Positions 1 to 5,576 of a stretch of 11,024 bases of DNA are shown here, one piece after another; the stretch's first letter is position 1; each line of letters begins with the position of its first letter. A program made the translations under genes and the position numbers. The stretch is from Asaia bogorensis. Lineage in GTDB: Bacteria; Pseudomonadota; Alphaproteobacteria; Acetobacterales; Acetobacteraceae. The stretch spans positions 1 to 11,024 of the forward strand of contig CAMCEP010000069.1 of the NCBI GenBank assembly GCA_945873675.1, given 5' to 3'. The notes under the pieces are model-generated. The model ran no database searches and was not told the origin of the DNA. It worked only from the letters and a program-made list of their open reading frames with translations.

Positions 1-2
1 CT

Positions 3-377
3 TCATGCGACAATGCCCTTCACACGCAAAGGCCATTCAAGCCGATCCAGGGCTTCGCGCCACAGCCGCCAATCATGCTTTTCTGATGGGTAGCGCGCGT
101 CTGGCGCGGCGCCCCTTTCGCCCCAGATGCGGAGAATGCGCGCATGCGTCAGGTCAATGCGGCGGTGGCGATAAAGCCGGTCCAGGCACTTCACCACATC
201 ATCCGGCTCACAAGGGCGCTGCTTGTCGCCCTTGCCGGCAACAATGCGGGCACCATCGCGGCGCGCCATCAGCGCGGCCATGGTCCAGAACCAGGCTTCC
301 TCGGCTGAATGGAAGGGCTCGGCCTGGCTGATTGAGGCAAAGCGGGGGCTGTAATGGGTCTTTTGTACTGCGATCAT
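3..377 (-). CDS. uncharacterised small conserved-looking protein, 124 aa
   Basis: I do not recognise a function. The ATG at 377 (protein begins MIAVQKTHYSPRF) is preferred over a TTG 66 bases further upstream, because the extension would be a hydrophobic stretch translated from the AT-rich promoter region. The stop lies at the very edge of the window, so the gene is complete. The protein is basic and tryptophan-rich (W at the AWFW motif near residues 29-32 and in the DWRLWREAL segment near 101-109), with an RPCEPDDVVKCLDRLYR block near residues 54-70 and a C-terminus ending in VKGIVA. No signal peptide or membrane segment is visible. The composition suggests a small soluble helical protein. 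From memory, similar short proteins of unknown function occur in many Rhodospirillales, but I cannot verify this here. It is transcribed divergently from the S24 regulator, so the regulator may control it; that is inference only. Confidence 0.75.
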   Translation of the reverse strand: MIAVQKTHYSPRFASISQAEPFHSAEEAWFWTMAALMARRDGARIVAGKGDKQRPCEPDDVVKCLDRLYRHRRIDLTHARILRIWGERGAAPDARYPSEKHDWRLWREALDRLEWPLRVKGIVA

Positions 378-567
378 TGGTGGAATTCTCGCCTTATGGT
401 TGTGGAACAAAGGGAGAATAACCGCATAAATTGCCACGAGCAAGAGGAAAAAAGGAAAACTGACCTATTGAATTTTGACACAAGACCTAGGATATATTGC
501 ACAGAAACCAGAACCATATCTGGAGTCGGGACCCCCGCAGCATCGCGGGCATATGAGGAAGTAGCCC
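378..567. promoter_or_regulatory. divergent intergenic control region between unknown gene and S24 regulator
   Basis: About 190 bases, clearly more AT-rich than the flanking genes between roughly 378 and 500. For the leftward gene, a candidate promoter on the minus strand is TTGCTC (438-443) with 17 bases to TATTCT (415-420). For the rightward gene, a perfect TTGACA lies at 475-480 and TATATT at 493-498, but they are only 12 bases apart; TTGAAT at 468-473 is 19 bases from TATATT, so the true pairing is unclear. Two dyads follow: CCAGA-N6-TCTGG at 508-523 and CCCGC-N6-GCGGG at 534-549. A GAAC-N7-GAAT sequence at 405-419 resembles the alphaproteobacterial LexA box. The whole assignment is by eye. 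Confidence 0.45.
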
Positions 568-1215
568 ATGCGGCATGAGGATATTTGGCGCGCGCTGGAT
601 GCGCTTGCGGCGGAATACGGGCTCTCGGCTTCGGGGCTCGCGAAGAAGGCCGGGCTTGACCCGACTGCCTTCAACCCATCGAAGCGTATCGGCGCGGATG
701 GCCGCGCGCGTTGGCCTTCCACGGAAAGCATCGCGAAGGTTTTGGATTCCCTCGGCGCGCGGATGGATGATTTCGCGGCGTTGGTCACTGGCGCCACCGC
801 GATTTCCCGCGGCGGGCGCGGCGTGGTCAATCGGCGCATCCCCCTGATCGGCCTGGCTCAGGCGGGTGGTGAGGGGTATTTCGATGATGGCGGCTATCCG
901 GTGGGCGGCAGTTGGGATGAAATCTCATTGCCCGATATCGGTGATCCCAATGCCTATGCGCTGGAGATTTCCGGTGATTCCATGGAACCGGTGTTTCGCG
1001 ATGGGGATGTGGTGATCGTCTCCCCCGCCGCGCCGGTGCGCCGGGGGGATCGCGTTGTCGTGCGCACGCGGCGCGGTGAAGTAATGGCCAAGGAATTGCG
1101 CCGGCATTCGGCGAAGCGGATTGATGTCGCCAGCCTCAATCCCGCGCATCCAAGCTATAGTTTTGAATTGCCGGAAATTGCCTGGGTGCACCGGATTGTC
1201 TGGGCTAGCCAATAG
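568..1215 (+). CDS. LexA/CI-like transcriptional regulator with S24 peptidase domain
   Basis: 215 aa. The N-terminal part (about residues 1-72) looks like a helix-turn-helix domain, with GLSASGLAKKAGLDPTAF resembling the helix-turn-helix core. The C-terminal part is an S24 peptidase: GDSMEP (136-141) supplies the nucleophile Ser138, and VMAKEL supplies the general base Lys175. The 37-residue spacing equals that of E. coli LexA Ser119/Lys156. An Ala99-Gly100 pair in GLAQAGG lies where LexA-type proteins are cleaved, so RecA-stimulated self-cleavage is plausible; that is inference. The start at ATG 568 is supported by GAGGAA at 555-560. It is not canonical LexA, because the N-terminus lacks the winged-helix sequence of LexA. 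The nearest description is a CI-like S24 family regulator. No phage genes flank it, so it is probably a resident chromosomal regulator. It converges on cinA with only 8 bases between the stops. Confidence 0.88.
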   Translation: MRHEDIWRALDALAAEYGLSASGLAKKAGLDPTAFNPSKRIGADGRARWPSTESIAKVLDSLGARMDDFAALVTGATAISRGGRGVVNRRIPLIGLAQAGGEGYFDDGGYPVGGSWDEISLPDIGDPNAYALEISGDSMEPVFRDGDVVIVSPAAPVRRGDRVVVRTRRGEVMAKELRRHSAKRIDVASLNPAHPSYSFELPEIAWVHRIVWASQ

Positions 1216-1223
1216 TCTCTGCG

Positions 1224-1706
1224 TCAGCCAATCGTCTTGATCGCCAGCCCAAAAGCGCCTTGCGCGAAGCGGCGCATATTGGCGCGGCGGTCCGCACTGC
1301 CGGTTTCAAGCGTAATCACGCGTTCGATGCCAGGTCCCACCACGGCGATGCAGCTATGTCCTGCGGCGTCGCCATAGCGATTGCCGGAAGGACCCGCAGC
1401 ACCCGTTTCGGCAATGCCCCAATCCGCGCCATGCTTTTCGCGCACACGCCGCGCGAGCAGTAGGGCATAGGGCTCACTCGCTGAACGCATGCCTTCCATA
1501 TCGGCGGGCGTGATGCCCAGCAGGGCTTCCCGCGCTTGCGCGGTATAGATCACGCCGCCGCCAAGGAAATAGGCCGAGGCACCTGGTTCAGCGAGCAGGG
1601 CAGCCGCGATCAGCCCGCCGGTTGAAGATTCCGCGACCGCAATGCGCTGACGCTTTGCCTTCAAGGCTGCGCCCAGCGCCGCCGCCGAAACATGCAAGTC
1701 TTCCAT
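1224..1706 (-). CDS. CinA family protein, stand-alone PncC-type nicotinamide-nucleotide amidase domain
   Basis: 160 aa, about the usual size for the single CinA C-terminal domain without the N-terminal MoaB-like domain. Family members hydrolyse nicotinamide mononucleotide to nicotinate mononucleotide plus ammonia in the pyridine nucleotide cycle. Visible family motifs are AESSTGG (25-31), GGGVIYT (49-55), a SEPYALLLARRVREKHGADWG helix-strand, and ETGAAGPSGNRYGDAAG (100-116), where most members have a TGIAGP(G/T) loop, so this loop is somewhat divergent. The ATG at 1706 has AAGGAA 7 bases upstream, overlapping the TGA of the preceding MFS gene, so the two are very likely translationally coupled. 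It is the last gene of the leftward cluster. The role of the amidase next to an exporter is not evident. Enzymatic activity is inferred from family membership. Confidence 0.85.
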   Translation of the reverse strand: MEDLHVSAAALGAALKAKRQRIAVAESSTGGLIAAALLAEPGASAYFLGGGVIYTAQAREALLGITPADMEGMRSASEPYALLLARRVREKHGADWGIAETGAAGPSGNRYGDAAGHSCIAVVGPGIERVITLETGSADRRANMRRFAQGAFGLAIKTIG

Positions 1707-1718
1707 GCTGAATTTCCT

Positions 1719-2933
1719 TCACCCGCCAGAGATATGTTTCCAATAGCGATGCGTCACCGCCAGCGCCACCAGCCCGCAAGCCGCCATCAGCGCGGTGGCG
1801 ATTGGCGCGCCCAGGAATTCGGCGGCGATGCCAAGGCCGATAAAGCCAATCGGACCCATGCCGATGCAAACGGAAAGCAGGCCCAAGACGCGGCTGCGCA
1901 ATTCCACCGGCGTTGCCAGATAAATCAGCGTCGGCTGCATGATGCCAAAGCCCGAACCACCAATGCCCACCAGAATAAGCGCAAAGCCCGAGAGCCAAGG
2001 ATTGGGGATCAGCGCGAAGGCGATCACCATGATCATATAAAGCGTGACACCGCCCAGATAGCAGCGGCGATAAAGCGCGGGGCCGATGAAAAGCGTGATC
2101 AGCACCGCGCCCAATAGCGACCCCACGCCATCCATGCTGGCCAGCACGCCAACACCTTCAGACCCCAAAGCCAATTGATCCTTGCCAATCACCGGGATCA
2201 TGCTGGTGAAGGGCCAGCCAAATAAATTATAGATCAGCGTAATCATCAGCGTTCCGCTCAGGCGCTTATCGGCGCGCACGGCGGCGAGGCCTTCCGCAAT
2301 GCGTGCCAAGACAGGCGCGGGGCGGCTTGCATTGCTGCGTGGAGTTGGCGGCAGCAGCATGGCCGCGATGAGCGCTGGCAGATAAAGCAGCGTCGCCAAC
2401 ACGAAAGTACCATCAAGCCCCAGCAGCGCGAGCAACACTCCACCAAGTGTTGGCCCCAGCATGCGGCTGGCATTGCTGGTGCCGACATCAATTGACATGG
2501 CCGTACCCATGCGCGCTGGCCCCACCACGGCGCCAATCATGGCGCGGCGCACGGGATTATCGGCAGCCCAGCCAACGCCGTTGATGAAGGCCGCCACCGC
2601 CAAATGCCAAACGGCAATCACCCCAAGCAAAGCCAACAACGCAATCACTGCCGAGGCCAAAATCTGCATCACCAGAATCAGGATTTGCACGCGGCGCAGA
2701 TCCATCCTCTCCGCTGCCGCGCCCAGAAAGGCGCCGAACAGCCCCATGGGCAGAAGCCGCAGCATGGTCAGCATCGCAACAACAAAGGCTGATCCAGTGG
2801 CGTTATAGGCAAACACACCCACCGCCAGCATTTCCAGCCAGCGCACCACAAAAATCGAAAACCCGACCATCCAGAGCCGACGAAAGTCGCGCTCCTGAAA
2901 CAGGCTTCGCCAATGGGTTTCGGTCAGCGCCAC
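1719..2933 (-). CDS. major facilitator superfamily transporter (EntS/MefA-like exporter type)
   Basis: 404 aa, a normal MFS length, with about 12 hydrophobic segments in two halves separated by a polar loop near residues 196-225 (PPTPRSNASRPAP and following). The N-terminus LFQERDFRRLW is typical of the MFS_3/EntS-like exporters. A loop 2-3 motif A variant is seen as GAFLGAAAERMDLRR (67-81), and ADNPVRRAMIG (124-134) matches the conserved segment after helix 4 in that family. The likely role is proton-coupled efflux across the inner membrane; the substrate cannot be deduced. The start is GTG at 2933: an in-frame TAG lies 6 bases before it, and the next Met (residue 22) would cut into helix 1. 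The Shine-Dalgarno is weak (AGGG close to the GTG). The gene sits 55 bases downstream of the aldehyde dehydrogenase and 12 bases before cinA, consistent with one leftward operon. Confidence 0.88.
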   Translation of the reverse strand: MALTETHWRSLFQERDFRRLWMVGFSIFVVRWLEMLAVGVFAYNATGSAFVVAMLTMLRLLPMGLFGAFLGAAAERMDLRRVQILILVMQILASAVIALLALLGVIAVWHLAVAAFINGVGWAADNPVRRAMIGAVVGPARMGTAMSIDVGTSNASRMLGPTLGGVLLALLGLDGTFVLATLLYLPALIAAMLLPPTPRSNASRPAPVLARIAEGLAAVRADKRLSGTLMITLIYNLFGWPFTSMIPVIGKDQLALGSEGVGVLASMDGVGSLLGAVLITLFIGPALYRRCYLGGVTLYMIMVIAFALIPNPWLSGFALILVGIGGSGFGIMQPTLIYLATPVELRSRVLGLLSVCIGMGPIGFIGLGIAAEFLGAPIATALMAACGLVALAVTHRYWKHISGG

Positions 2934-2954
2934 GGCGCCCTACGCATGATGCAA

Positions 2955-2981
2955 GGCCGGCCAGGGAAAACCTGACCGGCC
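2955..2981 (-). terminator. strong GC hairpin between aldehyde dehydrogenase and MFS genes
   Basis: GGCCGGCCAGG (2955-2965), loop GAAAA, CCTGACCGGCC (2971-2981): an 11-base-pair stem with a single mismatch. In the direction of transcription (minus strand) it begins 7 bases after the dehydrogenase stop. It is followed by TTGCATC rather than a T-tract, so it is not a textbook intrinsic terminator. It could act as a partial terminator, an mRNA 3'-end stabiliser, or a processing signal that lowers MFS/cinA expression relative to the dehydrogenase. Confidence 0.45.
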
Positions 2982-2988
2982 CTGGATT

Positions 2989-4425
2989 TCAAAGCCCCGC
3001 CTGAGAAACGAATTTGGTATTGAGGTAAGCCTCAATCGCCTCAAGCCCGCCTTCGGATCCATAGCCGGAATCCTTGATGCCGCCGAAGGGCACTTCGGGA
3101 AGCGCAAGGCCCAGATGATTGATGGTCATCATGCCGCTTTCAACGCGTGCCGCGACCGCATTGGCGGTCTTGGCGGAACGGGTGAAGGCGTAGGAAGCCA
3201 GGCCATAGGGCAGGCGATTGGCTTCTTCCACCACCTCATCCAAATCCTTGAAGCGGGAGATCATGGCCATCGGGCCGAAGGGTTCCTCATTCATCGCCCG
3301 CGCATCCTTGGGCACATCGGTCATGACGGTGGGCTCATAGAAGTAGCCCTTATTGCCGATGCGCTTACCGCCCGTATGCACCTTGCCACCCTTGGCTTGC
3401 GCATCCTGCACCATCATTTCTACCCAAGGTACGCGGCGGTCATGCGCGAGCGGGCCCATGGTGGTATCCGCCGCCATGCCATCGCCCACTTTCAGGGTTT
3501 TGGCGTGGGCCACGAATTTTTCGACGAAGCCATCATACAATTCTTCCTGCACCAGAAAGCGCGTGGGGCTGACGCAGACCTGGCCGGCATTGCGGAATTT
3601 TGCGAAGGCCAAGGTTTTCGCCGCCAGATCAAGATCAGCATCGTTGAAGACAATGGCCGGCGCATGGCCGCCCAATTCCATCGTCACGCGCTTCATGTGC
3701 TGGCCCGCCAGTGCGGAAAGCTGCTTGCCGACGGGGGTGGAGCCCGTGAAGGTGACTTTGCGAATGATCGGATGCGCGATCAGATAGGAAGAAATTTCTG
3801 CCGGCACGCCATAGACCAGATTGGCCACACCCGGCGGCAGCCCGGCATCAATGAAGGCACGGATCAATTCCGCCGGTGAAGCTGGCGTTTCTTCCGGCGC
3901 CTTCACAATGATGGAACAGCCGGTGGCCACAGCGGCCGAGAGTTTCCGCACCACCTGATTGATCGGGAAATTCCACGGCGTGAAGGCGGCAACGGGGCCC
4001 ACTGGTTCCTTCACCACAAGCTGATAAATCCCCTCGGCGCGCGCGGGCACCACGCGGCCATAGGCGCGGCGGGCTTCTTCAGCGAACCAATCAATGATGT
4101 CGGCGGCTGCCATGATTTCCGCTTTGGACTCGCCAAGCGGCTTGCCCTGTTCCAGCGTCATCAGCCGCGCAATGTCATCGGCGCGTACGCGCACCAGGTC
4201 AGCGGCCTTGCGCATGAGCTTGGAACGGTCATAGGCGGAGACCTTCTTCCAGATCGCAAAGCCTTTCTCGGCAGCGGCAAGTGCCTCATCCAGATCGGCC
4301 TTCTCGGCATGGGCGACGGTGCCGATCACTTCTTCATTGGCCGGGTTCAGCACATTGATGGTCTTGCCACTGCGCGCGGCGCGCCATTCGCCATTCACGT
4401 GCAATTGGACATTGGGATAGGTCAT
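2989..4425 (-). CDS. NAD(P)-dependent aldehyde dehydrogenase, succinate-semialdehyde dehydrogenase type
   Basis: 478 aa, the standard ALDH length (E. coli GabD is about 482). It oxidises an aldehyde to the acid with NAD(P)+; succinate semialdehyde is the most likely substrate by overall resemblance to GabD-like proteins. The catalytic set is intact: Asn152 in FTPWNFP, Lys175 in IIVKAPEE, the FTGST nucleotide loop (226-230), general base Glu250 in MELGGHAP, nucleophile Cys284 in NAGQVCVSPTRF, and NEEPFGP (379-385). The catalytic loop has one Cys; the second Cys that forms the redox switch in E. coli GabD is Ser286 here. Other semialdehydes, such as alpha-ketoglutarate semialdehyde, cannot be excluded. 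The ATG at 4425 has a strong GGAGGAAG upstream. It is the first gene of the leftward cluster and divergent from the Bug receptor gene, which may share its regulation. Confidence 0.9.
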   Translation of the reverse strand: MTYPNVQLHVNGEWRAARSGKTINVLNPANEEVIGTVAHAEKADLDEALAAAEKGFAIWKKVSAYDRSKLMRKAADLVRVRADDIARLMTLEQGKPLGESKAEIMAAADIIDWFAEEARRAYGRVVPARAEGIYQLVVKEPVGPVAAFTPWNFPINQVVRKLSAAVATGCSIIVKAPEETPASPAELIRAFIDAGLPPGVANLVYGVPAEISSYLIAHPIIRKVTFTGSTPVGKQLSALAGQHMKRVTMELGGHAPAIVFNDADLDLAAKTLAFAKFRNAGQVCVSPTRFLVQEELYDGFVEKFVAHAKTLKVGDGMAADTTMGPLAHDRRVPWVEMMVQDAQAKGGKVHTGGKRIGNKGYFYEPTVMTDVPKDARAMNEEPFGPMAMISRFKDLDEVVEEANRLPYGLASYAFTRSAKTANAVAARVESGMMTINHLGLALPEVPFGGIKDSGYGSEGGLEAIEAYLNTKFVSQAGL

Positions 4426-4554
4426 GCGGGCTTCCTCCGGCTTTCATTGCTTGATGGGGGAAGACTAATCGGCCTTGGCGCGCGGGACCAGATGGACGGG
4501 GCGGGAAGCGGTGCTAGAAAGGCGCAAAGCATCACTTTTTCGGGAGGAACCCCC
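4426..4554. promoter_or_regulatory. divergent promoter region between aldehyde dehydrogenase and Bug receptor genes
   Basis: 129 bases. For the rightward Bug gene, a candidate -10 is TAGAAA (4515-4520), preceded by TG to give an extended -10 (TGC-TAGAAA), with TGGACG at 4494-4499 as a weak -35 at 15 bases. For the leftward dehydrogenase, a weak TGGTCC (plus-strand 4485-4490) lies 17 bases from TAGTCT (4462-4467). The two candidates overlap closely, which would allow co-regulation or mutual interference. No clear regulator dyad is seen. Confidence 0.3.
4542..4548 (+). promoter_or_regulatory. ribosome binding site fixing the Bug gene start
   Basis: GGGAGGA ends 6 bases before the ATG at 4555. 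It selects this start over an open frame that extends 82 codons further upstream; that extension lacks a signal peptide and overlaps the dehydrogenase gene. The site is part of a TTTTTCGGGAGG string also found before the hydratase gene at 9580. Confidence 0.85.
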
Positions 4555-5529
4555 ATGCGCCTATCGCGCCGCACCCTTTTTGCCGCCAGCACGTTGCTGG
4601 CCGCGCCTGCCAGCCTGCGCGCTCAGCCAGCCTTCCCGAACCGGCCCATCACCGTGGTGGTGCCGAACCCGCCGGGCGGGGGGACGGATTTCGCCGCGCG
4701 CCTGTTTCAGGAAGCCATGAGCCAAGGGCTCGGCCAGCCAGTGGTGGTGGAAAACCGCCCGGGCGCCAATGGCAATCTTGCCATCAATGCCGTGGCGCGC
4801 GCCGCACCCGATGGGCATACCATCCTGCTCCAATATAACGGTTATCACGCCGGCAATCCGGCGATGATGAAGAACCTGACTTGGGACCCCATCAAGGACC
4901 TCGCGCTGGTTGGCATGGCAACCATGGCGCCGCATGCAATCATTGTGGCCCCCGGCGTGCCCGCCAATAATTTGCAGGAATTCATTGCCCATGCACGGGC
5001 CAATCCGGGCAAGCTGAATTATGCTTCTTCTGGCAATGGCTCCATCCAGCATGTCGGCGGCGTTTTGTTCAGCCGCGCCATCGGTGCAGAAATGGTGCAT
5101 GTGCCCTATCGCGGCGCGGCGCCGGCTTTGCAGGATGTGGCTGGCGGGCGTGTGGAGCTTTTCATCACCACGCCGTCTTCCGCGATTGCCCTGGTGCAAG
5201 GCGGGCGCGTGAAAGCTTTGGCGATTGCCAGCGCCCAGCGTGCGGCGGGCCTGCCGGATGTGCCCACCACCGCGCAAGCCGGGCTGCCGGGCTTCACCTT
5301 GGATGCCTGGTTTGGCTTCGCCGTGCCCGCCGCCACTCCCCGCCCCATTCAGGAAAGGCTGAATGCGGTGATCAATGCTGCCGCCGAACAGGCTTCGGTG
5401 CGCGAAAGGGCGCAGGCGGGCGGGGCCGCAACGAAAGCCATGACCCTGGCCGAATTGGATGCGTTGGCGCGGCGAGAGGTGGAAGAATTGGGCGCCGTGA
5501 TCCGCACAGCTGGCATCACGATAGATTAG
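4555..5529 (+). CDS. Bug-family tripartite tricarboxylate transporter substrate-binding protein
   Basis: 324 aa, the usual Bug length. The N-terminus MRLSRRTLFAASTLLAAPASLRA carries a twin-arginine motif (SRRTLF) and a hydrophobic core, with predicted cleavage after Ala23 (LRA/QPAF), so the mature protein is periplasmic. Family signatures are the start FPNRPITVVVPNPPGGGTD with the ligand-loop GGGTD near residues 42-46, VVVENRPGANGN, AAPDGHTILL, LNYASSGNGS, HVPYRGAAPALQDVAGG and a DVPTTAQAGLPGF segment. Bug proteins capture small carboxylates or other polar ligands for TctAB-type carriers. No tctA or tctB homologue is present here, so it is an orphan receptor, as is common for this family. The ligand cannot be predicted. 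The divergent aldehyde dehydrogenase hints at uptake of a carboxylate or semialdehyde precursor; this is inference. Confidence 0.93.
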   Translation: MRLSRRTLFAASTLLAAPASLRAQPAFPNRPITVVVPNPPGGGTDFAARLFQEAMSQGLGQPVVVENRPGANGNLAINAVARAAPDGHTILLQYNGYHAGNPAMMKNLTWDPIKDLALVGMATMAPHAIIVAPGVPANNLQEFIAHARANPGKLNYASSGNGSIQHVGGVLFSRAIGAEMVHVPYRGAAPALQDVAGGRVELFITTPSSAIALVQGGRVKALAIASAQRAAGLPDVPTTAQAGLPGFTLDAWFGFAVPAATPRPIQERLNAVINAAAEQASVRERAQAGGAATKAMTLAELDALARREVEELGAVIRTAGITID

Positions 5530-5541
5530 CCGATGCGGGCC

Positions 5542-5570
5542 TTGGTTTGGCAGGAATGAGGGGCTAGGTT
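5542..5570 (+). promoter_or_regulatory. candidate promoter for the TPR lipoprotein-ispE operon
   Basis: TTGGTT (5542-5547), 17 bases, TAGGTT (5565-5570). Both elements are imperfect, but the spacing is ideal. It lies in the 47-base gap after the Bug stop codon. A start 7 bases after the -10 would fall on or next to the ATG at 5577, giving a nearly leaderless mRNA. This agrees with the lack of a well-placed Shine-Dalgarno (GAGGGG ends 13 bases before the ATG). Confidence 0.3.
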
Positions 5571-5576
5571 TACCAA

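Noticed and set aside
378..1215. Prophage or integrated element suggested by the S24 regulator
   Set aside because: Neighbouring genes are ordinary metabolic genes. No integrase, excisionase, phage structural gene or flanking repeat is seen.
1203..1260. Terminator between the convergent S24 regulator and cinA
   Set aside because: Only a short GGCTAGCC palindrome at the end of the regulator gene is present, with no stem of useful length and no T-tract.
3115..3879. 254-codon open frame on the plus strand
   Set aside because: Entirely antisense to the aldehyde dehydrogenase, whose catalytic motifs are intact. The His/Gly-rich translation is a typical shadow of GC-rich coding DNA.
4309..4554. 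Upstream extension of the Bug gene frame to 4309
   Set aside because: It overlaps the dehydrogenase coding sequence and would bury the signal peptide. The ATG at 4555 has a strong ribosome site and a normal Tat/Sec leader.
4561..5277. 238-codon minus-strand open frame
   Set aside because: Antisense shadow of the Bug gene with no ribosome site and no recognisable domain.
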